64,000 bases of DNA, taken from NCBI GenBank assembly GCA_037355855.1, contig CM074763.1, positions 3,410,001 through 3,474,000 on the forward strand, in the 5' to 3' direction. The notes below the pieces were generated by a model. It made no database searches. It was not told where the DNA came from and saw only the letters and a list, made by a program, of their open reading frames with translations. Both the position numbers and the translations under genes were made by a program. Origin of the DNA: Pseudo-nitzschia pungens (Eukaryota; Bacillariophyta; Bacillariophyceae; Bacillariales; Bacillariaceae). Numbering within the stretch: position 1 is the first letter of the stretch; each line of letters opens with the position of its first letter. This document shows, piece by piece, positions 33,793 to 44,312 of this stretch.

Positions 33793-35057
33793 TCAACTTG
33801 ATTGACGACGCTTTCGAATGGCTTCTGTCCCCCCTTGTGTTACAACAGCAATACTTGGTCTGATTGATGATGTCATCACTGCCACTTTTGGATTCGATGG
33901 TGTTGAAAACCCTTCCATTGATCTTGCTTTGGATATTAGACCTCGAAGAGCGGCTTTTTGATCCGGTGAATGCGAATGCTTTTGCATCGTTACCAGACGC
34001 TTCTTCGCATTTTGAAGATGTGTTTTGAAGAAACATCGAATGCGGTCGCGAAGTTTTTTGTCAGTGAAGCACTCCGCAAATTCATATCCATGTTGCTGTG
34101 CAGTTTCTCTGGCTCGTTTCACTAAATGATTATTGAAAGCTTGTTGTTGTTTGGATTGACGTTGCTGTGTAGAAAGTTCGTAGTAATGTCCCATAGATTC
34201 ATAGAGAATTTGTTCACACGGTGGATAATCCTTCCAGAAAAACCCCTCTCCAATGATCCGGGATGGAGGTTCTGATACCTCCCTCGAACTCTCTTTGGTT
34301 TGTCGCTGCAGTGCCATGCATAGAATCAGCTTTTTGTACAATCCATGATCGTGTAGAATCTGGATAAATGGATCGTCAATATCGGTTTGTTCAACCGTCT
34401 GTGGCGGTAATGTAGGCCTCTTTTTGGGTCCTGGGTCGCTCAAGCGTCGATTCTCATTGTCGTGGTCATGATGATAGCTGAATGGGGTTACGGAGTAAGT
34501 TTGGTCAGAAACTCCCAGATGGGGTTGAGGGACATGCGAAGATTTATGCTCATGAGGAAGTGTAGTAGCCTCCTGTTTCTGCTGAATCGGACTGGCCTTT
34601 TTTGGCTCGGGAGGTAGTGGAGTCGCGATCTGAGCGGCTGTCACGAAGGCAAAGTTTCAAGAATTCAGAGATAGCGTAAGAACACCGCACGGTTGCAAAA
34701 AAATTCGGGCTCTTCACTAGTGCAACGTTAGAATGTGTCACAAATAAATAATGATTTCTTACCTGCACCCAACATGCGATCAAAACAAAGAGTTATAGGA
34801 CTTTTGAACGGTGCGTTGGTTCGTCCTCCAGATGATCGCCTGTGATTTGGAGTGTAATTTGTGTTGTTACAATAATCAGCACTTCGAGACGGATTGATCT
34901 GAGGGTTTGAACGCATCGCGTTTCGACTCGTAGCTGATATTTTCAGAAGGCTTCCACTCTCATTCTCGATCCCGACTCTGTTTGCCGTCGAGTAATTCAA
35001 ACATCGATCCCCCAAGGGCTGCTGGTATCCATTTGTCTTGCTCATATTAAAACTCAT
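33793..35057 (-). CDS. Conserved unknown protein with a diatom-type C-terminal domain (two exons)
   Basis: Two exons on the minus strand: 35057-34763 and 34637-33793, joined by a 125-bp intron with GTAAGA at the donor and GTGACAG at the acceptor. The phase fits exactly, giving 379 residues. An in-frame ATG four codons downstream is an alternative start. The N-terminal half is Ser/Asn/Pro-rich and probably disordered. A conserved-looking block spans about residues 225-310 ([20 protein letters not shown], then [20 protein letters not shown]). I recall similar blocks in many diatom predicted proteins without assigned function. The tail is basic (IRKRRQ). No function is assigned. The gene is divergent from the antiporter gene across 525 bp. 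Confidence 0.8.
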
Positions 35058-35582
35058 TGTGTGTTGTGTTTCCTATTCTGTCGTGGAAGTGAGTGTACGA
35101 AAGCGACTTGAAATATTGTAACTGCCACCAATAATGGAAAGTCGGTTGGAATTCGGTAGTTCTGATATTTTTTGATTGTGGAAGCATAATCGGAAGATTT
35201 GTGAAAGAAAAGGGTTTCCATGAGTTTCAAACGGTATAGCGCGCGGGGCGATGCGACAATTAGTAGTCGTTACGCGCCGGGGGAGCTTCGGTATTTTTGA
35301 GTATGATTGATAATAGAAGTAATCGGTATGTAAATCCTACAAGTAGTAGTTATTAACAACGGTGCCCGAAGAATATTGGGATGCGATCCACGACCGCTCA
35401 CGTCTCTTTCACGAACACAAAATGAACTAAATCACTTTTCGAATACCAACGATTTTGTTGAGGGATTGAAGCACATCACGTTTGTTGTGAGGGTTCGCAA
35501 TCTTGTCTTCATCGAAAACGAAAGAATATTTTTAACAGGTAGCAGTCTTCGAAAGATAAGACACTATCGGCATCACTTGACA
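35058..35582. promoter_or_regulatory. Shared divergent intergenic region
   Basis: The two genes at 33793-35057 (minus) and 35583-38934 (plus) start from opposite sides of this 525-bp segment, so it should hold both promoters. No TATA box stands out. An open frame continuous with the antiporter exon extends upstream to about 35376, but it lacks an ATG and looks non-coding. Confidence 0.5.
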
Positions 35583-38500
35583 ATGTTGCGTCGTCACTTG
35601 ATAAAGACATTCAAGGTGTTTGGATTGTTGGCAATTTTTTGGATACAATCCGCACATTGTGATTCAAGTACACCATATGCGACACCGCTATCATTGCGGT
35701 TGATTGATGTCGAGACGAATATATCTCCGATTCCTGTTCTTTTCTTAAACAAGAAAGCATCAATAGTCATTGACGGCGTTGGCAGGTTTAATGAACGCAA
35801 GGAGATCCAACAGAAAAAACAAAGCATTGACACCGACGGTGATATCAAACTGATCTATTCAACTTACGTCAATGAACGTCAAGTAGCAAATGGAACTTTT
35901 CTACTGTCCAATACTCAGGCAGATATCAGTACGGTATACTCTCCATCAAATGTTAATGTGGGTTTAGTTGAAGTAGATGAACCGGGTCTCAATTCAATTC
36001 GTGTTGTCCTTTATCATGTATTGAATGAAGACATTGTTCAAACGTCTGTAACGTTGGACATTCGATCGTATCGACAGTCCATGGCGAGCATTCCGGTTTT
36101 TCTGGGATTTGGACTGTTTTTGATTTTCAAAGTTCATGTAATCCATTCTCTCTTTCTCGCCATGTTCGTTGGCTCATGGATTGTTGAAGGATCGATGATA
36201 AATGGTTTCAGAGCAATTTTCGACACACATCTTTTGCAAGCTGCTACTGATAGTGACCATGTCTTGATGTAAGTAATTTCAATGTCTACCAATGCATATT
36301 CTTTTCATTAACAGTCAGAATAGCTAACCACTGATTCTGCGAACCCTCGATTTGATTGATTAAATGTAATGCAGTTTTCTTTTCACTACGGGGATTTTGA
36401 CTCTCACAGCAATGGTGAAACGAAGTGGAGGGACAGCAGCAGTTATCAAATCGTTGAACCGTCACTCCTCAAAAACTAGAGTTGCTCAATTTGTAATATT
36501 TTGTATGGGGCTCATTTTCTTTTTTGATGCCACTGTCAGTGTCATGATTGTTGGCAACGTGATCGGACCAATTTTCAAGGGATTTCCGCTTTCAAGCGAG
36601 AAGTTATCATTTCTTGTCGACACAACAGCTGCTCCTGTGGCAAGTATCCTCCCGCAGTCTTCTTGGGTAAGATTCACGACAAATCTTATGGAAGAGGAGA
36701 TTGAAAAAATGACGGAGCTAGGATACGAAGAACTGGACGAAATGAACGGCTATCATTTGGTCCTCTCGAGCGTAAAGTATCAGTTTTACCCTATATTGGT
36801 ACTTGGGCTTACCTTTTTACAGATCTTAACAGGACGTGAGATGGGTCCCATCTTGGATACCGAAAATAAAGCACGACTGAGCTATAACATAAGTGATCAA
36901 AGTCATCAAACTCGTTCGACGCTAAGGCAAAGGTTGTGGAACTGGTACATTCCCGTGATCATTCTGAACACCTTTATTTGGATTACCTTCAGTCAGATGA
37001 GTTCCGACAACAGCACTTCACGTGGAACAACTACATGCTTGTTGAGTGTAGTTGCTACAATCATCTTTACACAGATCATATTTATCTTCCAGAAACGAAG
37101 TGGAAAGGTGCCTTTTCTCGATGATTACTTGGATCGAAACGAACGAAACACAATTGCATATTTGACCGATACTTTTCCGTCAGCATCAGGATCTACTTCG
37201 ATTCCATACAATCCATCTTCGAAATCTGAAGATACCAACGATTACCTGAAACGTGTCGACGATGATTGCCAAAAGATTTTACAAATGAACACTGAAGAAG
37301 AAGCGAATGGAGTTGGAGAGAAGAATCAGTTTGGGTGCTCAAAAGAGCCATCTTTGCTGGATCTTCAAGGTGGTGTTGAATGCTTGATGCAGGGTACAAC
37401 GAAGGCAGTGCCTTTTACTCTGTTACTGTTATTTACATGGGCAACCGGTTCCGTCTATCAAACCCTAGGACTTGACCGCGTGATAGTGTCATGGATTCTG
37501 AGTGACAGTCTTTCATCAGAAATGTTACCAATCGCAGTTTTTTTTTCTTCATTCCTTCTAGCTGTGATTACCGGATCATCATGGTACACAGTCTCAGTTT
37601 TGATCCAAACAACGATGACTCCGCTTGCAGACTCGCTCGGTGGTGATTCTAAAGGTGTGGGTCTCGTTCTGGCATCTATTCTAAGCGGGACAGCAGCCGG
37701 TGAACATATTGGACCTTTCTCGGAAACAACGATACTTTCGGCTCTGGTATCGGGGAGCGATGTCCGTGACCACTTTTTGACACAAGCGCCTTACACACTT
37801 TTTGTACTGGTGTTAAGTTTATTGGTTGGAACTCTACCAGTATCATACGGCAGTTTTCCTTACTACGTTGCGTACATAATTGGAGTTGTTATTCTGCTCA
37901 TATTTGTTATATTTGTTTGTCGACAGGTCAAAAGATATCAGTCAACAACAATAGGACATGCACGAAGTCGACCAATCACCCGCATTGTACATCCAATGAT
38001 TGCTGCTGAAATAGAGAACAATGAAGAGAGATCTGTGATGCCTTCAACACCAAAATTCATGGATGAATTATGCGACAAAGAGAATCAACCGCAAGACCAA
38101 ACAATGAATGAGGTTTCAGTGATGTCGTCTTCCACACAGGAGGGCACGGAGGTCGTGGAGACGATAAATGGCGAGGCTTGTATTCACATACGGAAGAAAG
38201 GTCACAACCGACGGTCTTTCAAGAAGTTGGAGGAGATCAATGAAAATGGAGGCGACCACATTACAGGACTCGTGGAAGATGGCATCCTACCACAAAACTA
38301 TAGGAGTCAGTCGCAGAAAACACCTCTAGGGCAAAAGCTTCCAAGTCCCAATCAACCGAGCGACGGAACAAGGGAGAACAAAAAGCGCCTAATCGAGGCA
38401 ACAATCAAAAAGGCCGAACTGGACGGTAATGTATTTTCTGATTCGTTGAGGACTTTTCTTCGCACAGCTCAAATTAACCTAGGACATATGTTGGACGACC

Positions 38501-38934
38501 ACGAGAGTGCAGAAATTACCGGTTCTGGAAGTGGAGAAAGTAGTGGTGACGATTCACTTGATAATTTAATGATGAATATTGCTACCAAGGGATGGAGAGC
38601 CAGTATCAATAACCTCTTGAGAGATGGCGCTGTACCAAGTGCCGGAGAAGATTACACAACCGATGGAGCAAGTAGCATGATTGAATCTGACGACTCGGCA
38701 ACTTCATTTGGTGGTCATGATCCATCTTCTTATTACAGCAGGAATAGTGATGTTGCATCCTGCGCATCATCCGCTACCGGCCCATCTACATACACGACGG
38801 GAACTTCTCAATTACTCAATCCATTAGAATTCGAGAAATCACGTCAAAGTTTAAACGAATGGAATGAAAACGAGGACTTCTTGACAACTCCCGACGACTT
38901 CTCAGCAGAATCATTCACCAAAGCATCGTTCTAG
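35583..38934 (+). CDS. NhaC-family Na+/H+ antiporter with long C-terminal tail
   Basis: Two exons, 35583-36268 and 36375-38934, separated by a 106-bp GT-AG intron (donor GTAAGT, acceptor ATGCAG). The split codon restores the frame, giving 1,081 residues. The ATG at 35583 is followed at once by a hydrophobic signal-like segment (VFGLLAIFWIQSAHC). An extracytoplasmic-looking domain comes next, then multiple membrane helices. The family signature is GEHIGPFSETTILSA, equivalent to the GDHCSPISDTTILSS-type motif of bacterial NhaC proteins. Bacterial NhaC is about 450-500 residues. Here the extra length is an N-terminal luminal domain, a hydrophilic loop (residues about 480-560) and a Ser/Asp-rich C-terminal tail of about 335 residues. 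It probably exchanges Na+ for H+ at a membrane, as expected in a marine cell. The exact substrate is inferred from the family. Confidence 0.88.
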
Positions 38935-39020
38935 AGCACTCTTAAATTTTACATCGAAGAATTGCCGAAGCGGTATTGGTCGATGCGTCCTGCTGATAGA
39001 GCCTCGACGATTCCAATACA

Positions 39021-39045
39021 AGAGAGAGAGAGAGAGAGAGAGAGA
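39021..39045. repeat. (AG)n microsatellite
   Basis: An uninterrupted AG run of about 24 bases in the convergent 3' flank between the antiporter and proteasome genes. Confidence 0.95.
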
Positions 39046-39322
39046 CAGCGAAAAAGATCTCCACTGACTTTCTCTGACCATATTATTATGTACCGTTCAT
39101 AAAAGTTATAAATGCAATCTTCACAAAACATTTCAACAAACATCCTGCTTCCAATCTGCTTCCTACTATGTCATCAGTCTCATCTGATTGAAGAACAGCA
39201 TTATAGATGTTCAGTTATGATATAATGACTTATAAAGAAACTGCGATCACCTTTTGCAATCAGATCTCAAATGTTAGAATTGTAATGCTACGTGCTGAAC
39301 GGACAGGGAGTGCGTCGACAAT

Positions 39323-40141
39323 TTAATCACGCTTCAGATCAAAATAGATGGTTTCGATTCCTTCTTTCGTGATAACTTTAATCTCGACTTGGTCACCCGT
39401 GTAAATATCTCGCTCCCCGCAAGAAATGAAAGCGTCCTTGACGATTTCTACCACTTCTTCCTTCGGAATGTCTCTCTTTTCATCAAGACGATTTCGGTGC
39501 GCAATCACGTTGTCCAGAAGGGGAATGATGTAGGCTTGACCACTGCCTGTCGCTGTCACCGCTGTTCGTTCAAAGCTTCCAATAGCATCATAGGAATAAA
39601 TTGCCCCCTTTCCCTCTTCATCGATTCCACCGAAGACGTTGAAGGCATAGTATGGAAAGAATCGTTTGTAATACAAAGTGTTTCCGAGCATCTGAGCAAC
39701 CGAAGGAGTCGACATGGGCTTTCGATGGTTGTGGTGGTACATTTTCATTTTGATGTCGAGTACAGATCGTAGCTGATCAACATCTGTCTTGCAACCAGCA
39801 CTTCCCAATACGCATTTTTCGGTAAGCGGGTGAAGTTTGCTTGTGTTGCGTGAGAGGATTTCGTATCCGGAACTCAATCGGGTATCAGCGGCGATTACAG
39901 CATAGTCCGATCCTGAAATTGCTACACAGGTACCGCCATTGAAATCATACGGACTGAAACGACGCTCATAGGGATTCTCGGTGACACCATGGTCGATTTT
40001 CCCAAGCGATGTGTCTCCTTCCGAGTTGTGTGCCATGATGCCCGCGAAGCGAGGATCCATGGTCGATGTGTTTGTGGTTTGGTGAAATCTACCACCCGCC
40101 GAGCGGAGAGGCTTGTTTTTCGGTGGCATGAACGCTTCCAT
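39323..40141 (-). CDS. PSMB1: 20S proteasome subunit beta-6 (PSMB1-type)
   Basis: A single-exon, 272-residue protein ending in TAA. The core from FSPYDFNGGTCVAISGSDYA to the C terminus follows PSMB1/PBF1 closely: ADTRLSSGYEI, FFPYYAFNVFGGIDEEGKGA, QAYIIPLLDNV, AFISCGERDIYTGDQVEI and VITKEGIE. The residue after the propeptide-like junction is not a catalytic Thr in the active-subunit context, as expected for the inactive beta-6 ring position. The extended N terminus (about 60 residues) varies between species. Two in-frame ATGs (40141 and 40129) could serve as start. It is convergent with the antiporter gene, with 388 bp between the stops. Confidence 0.95.
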   Translation of the reverse strand: MEAFMPPKNKPLRSAGGRFHQTTNTSTMDPRFAGIMAHNSEGDTSLGKIDHGVTENPYERRFSPYDFNGGTCVAISGSDYAVIAADTRLSSGYEILSRNTSKLHPLTEKCVLGSAGCKTDVDQLRSVLDIKMKMYHHNHRKPMSTPSVAQMLGNTLYYKRFFPYYAFNVFGGIDEEGKGAIYSYDAIGSFERTAVTATGSGQAYIIPLLDNVIAHRNRLDEKRDIPKEEVVEIVKDAFISCGERDIYTGDQVEIKVITKEGIETIYFDLKRD

Positions 40142-41635
40142 ACTTTTTCAATGTGCTATTGACCTGATTTATTGCCAAAACTACAACAATCACTCGGCAT
40201 TCAGCGAACGAAGTGCAGTTTGTGTTCGAGATTGCTGTTGCTATTCGTCTTTTCCCTTGTCTAAATGCCACTCGTCGCTGCGCGATACAGAAACATTGCC
40301 TGCATTCTGCATCGTCTTCGTTTACCTCTTCCATGCTTCGGAACGCATCGATATCTCTCCATACGGGACTCGACTAAAAAATGGATTTTGAACGATAATG
40401 AATCTAAAAAAAAATAGAAAATACGTATTTTTATTGAAATGTCTTCTTTGTTTCAATTTTTACAAAATTCGAAAAGCATAATACCGTAATACCGTAAATA
40501 ATAATAACAATAGTAAGTTTTTTGGGTCTCATAAAAAATCTGAAAAGATGATCCCACGTAATTACCGGTACATGCCGTAAAAAGTGACATCCCGTGATGT
40601 AAATTAGTGGAGTTGTAAATTTGTTAACCGTAACCATATTGGAATTTGCAACGTAACTCTTACTCGGACAGTTGGGAGAGTTTGAGAGGGGGCCTTCTGT
40701 TAAAAACTTGTCAAAAGAATTATTTTGTCGTGGGCCTGGTAGGAATTTAACATCTAAAACCGTTAACAAGAATTCTACTTTTGTAATAAACAATTATTAC
40801 GTTTTCTATTGGTGGGCAATATTTTATTATAACGTTCTACAAGTATTTTGATTGGATTTAAATTCGTTAGAAATTGTTGTTCACTAAGTTTTCATATCTA
40901 CAGTTAGTAATATAAAATATAATTCGTCTCTTTTGATTTACTTAGTTATATACCGGTATATATTTTGGTACGAATGGATTGATGAATGTATTAATTAAAA
41001 ATTTATTCTCACCATGTATTTATTGGTACGAATGGTATGATCGAAAAATTGTTCATTTTTGAACAATTTACTATTTTAATTAAAACCATAAACCGTACCG
41101 TACTCGTCTGGTATGATCCGAAAGTTGTTCATTTTTGAATAATTTGATTTAAACGTATCGGTTTAGTCATATGTACATAATTAATAATTAACATTCATAA
41201 TTAAATAATTAATAATTAAACGTACCGACAATTGCTCAGTTTTGAATAATAATAAAGGAAGCTTCTGTCGACTTAAATAATTTTATCATGACAATTCAAG
41301 AATCTGCCTAGTTTGTCTTCTACTCCGTACTTCCGTGTAAGAATATTTCGGTAAACCACAATAAACTTTATTTTGCTGTCGTTTTGTTTGATCCGTTTCT
41401 GTCGGTTGTCGTTTGCGATTCTGTTTTCATTTCTGTTAGTCTTTCTAATCTGTCGTCAATCGTCGATGTTTTCAGTTGGAAGTAAGTGGTTTGAAGACAA
41501 AGGTGTTCTGATGTTTTCTTTTGTCTTCCCGTGCTTTTTGATGTTTTGTTTTGTTTTGTCTTCTGTGGTTCTATATGTTGTGCCATAATTTTCGATCAAT
41601 CTTCATCAAATTGATGAAATGTTCAATTTCTCATC
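40142..41635. other. AT-rich intergenic region ahead of the four-gene unit
   Basis: About 1.5 kb. The first 250 bp should include the proteasome gene promoter. From about 40400 the composition becomes AT-rich, with ACCGTAATACCGTAAATAAT-like stretches and short duplications (TTGGTACGAATGG near 40967 and 41024). Motif copies shared with the downstream genes begin at 41047. No coding frame is supported. The left end of the mobile unit probably lies here, but no terminal sequence was recognised. Confidence 0.55.
41047..41250. promoter_or_regulatory. Motif cluster A upstream of the protease gene
   Basis: Three copies: 41047-41068 is a perfect palindrome with 9-bp arms AATTGTTCA and TGAACAATT around T4, 41123-41145 is GTTGTTCATTTTTGAATAAT, and 41230-41250 is AATTGCTCAGTTTTGAATAA. 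They lie about 390-590 bp before the ATG at 41636. Confidence 0.65.
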
Positions 41636-43529
41636 ATGGGAACGTCAAAAATGTCTAACAAAAGCGGTTCTTTGCCAACAAGAACTTATTACAGTCGAGC
41701 GAAAGCTGCAAATCAATACAAAAGTTGTAACCGACCCGATTCCACTCGGCGTAAGCAGAAGACACAGGATGACAATTCAAAGACACAGGATGACAACTCA
41801 AAGAATGACAATTCAAAGAAGAAAGAGGCCCCACTGTATGACATAACTTTTACGAAAAGCGACGCAGTCTTTGAATCTTTTTCACACGAGACCATATCAC
41901 ATTTCATGAACGTCGACTTTGTCAAGATCATTGACGATTTCTTTGAGCACGATGCACTGAAATTCTACCGCCACGGAATCGAACTTAATGATTTTAGTTT
42001 CTGTTTCAAGGGAAGTACCGTATTGGAATCAGATTTTGATGCTCTTACTTCCCTGGTTTCATCTGGAACTTCGATTCGAAATGAATGCAGTGCTTGGATA
42101 ACTTCACCTATTCTGGACCTTGCCTCTTCGTGGACATTTATCGATACATATCATGAGTGGTTGAGTCTTCCATCATGTTTTTTTTCTTCGCTGACGAGAG
42201 GTGACTTCATGATAGGAGGAGAAACAGATTCATATCTCAATTCTTTGCGACCCTTCGAAAAACTTGGGAAAAATCTATTCGATTTCAAGGTCATTGATAT
42301 CACCGTTTACGAAAAAGATCATTTTTCTCAGGTTTTGTTGTTTAACGTTGGCAAAGTTGGTACAAAGGAGTTGGAAGAAGATGATTTACATTTTCCCTTT
42401 ATGTTGTTTATGAATTCCAAAGGTGAACAACTGTACTCGAACGCAAGTTATCACCGGGGAGTTAACGTGGCGAGAATACTACGTTCATTCTTAAACAAGT
42501 ATGGAAGAGCCAAAGGATTCTTTGACAAAAATAAATGCAACCAGAAAAGCCTTCCTCTGGTCTCGGTTCCTGGTAAGTTGTCTTTTTCGAAGATTTTGCA
42601 TTCTTTTTTTTTTAATATTTCTTAATTGTTCTTTCTTTTTTGTCATAGTGCCTTTCCAAGAGAATGGTTGGTCTTGTGGTTATGAATGTCTTCTCAATCG
42701 ATTTGCCGTCATGTCTGAACGAAAGAACGTCCCAAGTTTCTCCTATGCCTATGTCAAAGCCGGAGATTTGGACATTGGTGATTACCGCGCACCAGATGAT
42801 GTGATTATGATTAGGAAAGACCTAGCAAAATTGGTTTTCATTCTTGAACATTTCTGTCGACAGTATAGGACTTTGAAACCATCCGTTAAGAAGACAAAAG
42901 CCATTGCACCACCTGGTAATGATAAAGTGTCCAAACGAGAATTAAGGCTCTTCGAACGCTGCCGACTGTATTTCGATGATTCTACTTATTATCAAAAAGG
43001 TCAGTTGAAACTACAGGATCAAAGTTTTATCAAGTTTATCAAAAGTTTCAAAAAAAAGCGTAATCGGTCCAAAAAGGCAGAAGCATCTAAAGCACAACAA
43101 GGACATTGCAGAAAGGCTGAACGTGCACATTCTTTGGAATCATACCATGATGACGCACATCGTGCCGCTTTGTATCAAAAGGGACACCGCATGTTTTGTT
43201 ATCAATCAACTTGCAGATTCAAAAATGAATTCGCAAATGTGAACACTCCAAGAACACATTGTTTTGGAGTTGTATTTAACCCTGTCAATGAATTTCCCGA
43301 GCGCAAAGGCGACAGCTTCAATCCAATTCGAAATTTTCCACAACGATTGATAATTGCTTCGAAACAAGATAAAAATGTGTTGTCGTTGATTTTATCTGAT
43401 TTGAAAACTAACTCTGAGAAATATGAGATCATTGAGAAAGAAGAAGATCTGGATGTCAAGGTAATGGGTTCAAGGGCAAAACCCTTAAATGAGTTCCTTA
43501 AGAAATCGAAAGGTTCGGAAGAGAATTAA
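41636..43529 (+). CDS. C48/Ulp1-like cysteine protease (two exons)
   Basis: Exons 41636-42572 and 42649-43529 are joined across a 76-bp intron (GTAAGT ... TTTTTTGTCATAG). The split Val codon restores the frame, giving 605 residues ending in TAA. Catalytic positions fit the Ulp1/adenain fold: His229 in KDHFSQVLL, Asn260 in LFMNSKG where Ulp1 has Asp, Gln316 and Cys322 in VPFQENGWSCGYE. The Gln-X5-Cys spacing matches Ulp1. The N terminus is basic with a short DDNSK repeat. The C-terminal half is Lys-rich (KKKRNRSKKAE) with a few Cys/His. Members of this family cleave SUMO/ubiquitin-like tags or process proteins. Its position in a Helitron-like unit suggests a role in the life cycle of the element, which is inference. 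Confidence 0.78.
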
Positions 43530-43840
43530 GAAATTGTGATTGTCATTTGCGGACTCCGGTGGGATCACGACACAGAGATTAATTAAATAAAAAAGAAAAT
43601 AGTAAATTATGTTTTAATTGTTAAATCGTGAACAATTTTTTACTTATAGTATCGCTTTCATAACAAAGAACGTTTAACAAACCACCGATATATAAATGTA
43701 TTTCGTGAATTCAAAGGTTATGGTACATACCATACAACCACAAAAGAGGTACGTATGTGTTATTGTCGTTGAAATAACAAAAGGAAAGGTACGGAGAGTT
43801 TTTACTATGAAAAGTACGGAGACATTTTACTATGATTTAG

Positions 43841-44144
43841 AATTGTGCAAAAATGAACATTTTCTGATTCGAGTAGAAATAACGTACTTTCAAAAAATAT
43901 AACTGAAAATAAAACTGATGTCACTTGACGTCACCAGAGGTACGCCAAGAACACATTAAATGTATTTACCTATATCAGCATCCGCGAAACAGTTAGATGT
44001 CACTGCATTTAAAAATTGTGCAAAAATGAACATTTTCTGATCATAGTAGACGAACGGTCAACTTAGTACTGTGAATAAAAATGACCACGCGAGAGGTACG
44101 GTAAGTCTTACTGCAAATGAGAATTGTGCAAAAATGAACAATTT
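43841..44144. promoter_or_regulatory. Motif cluster B upstream of the zinc-finger-like gene
   Basis: Three copies of AATTGTGCAAAAATGAACA at 43841, 44014 and 44122. The first two also share the following TTTTCTGAT. They lie about 170-470 bp before the ATG at 44313. The flanking bases differ, so these are repeated short sites and not one recent duplication. Confidence 0.7.
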
Positions 44145-44312
44145 TAGTTGTGTCCGACGATCTGTTTCGGTGTGAAGTTTGCAAACAAAAAACATAACGA
44201 GACGACAAACGAAAGACGAAAGACGACGAGTGGTCGACAACACATTGCTATTCCAAACATAAATCAATAAACTCGTCGCACATCGTCAAACCAAAATAAA
44301 TCATATCACACC

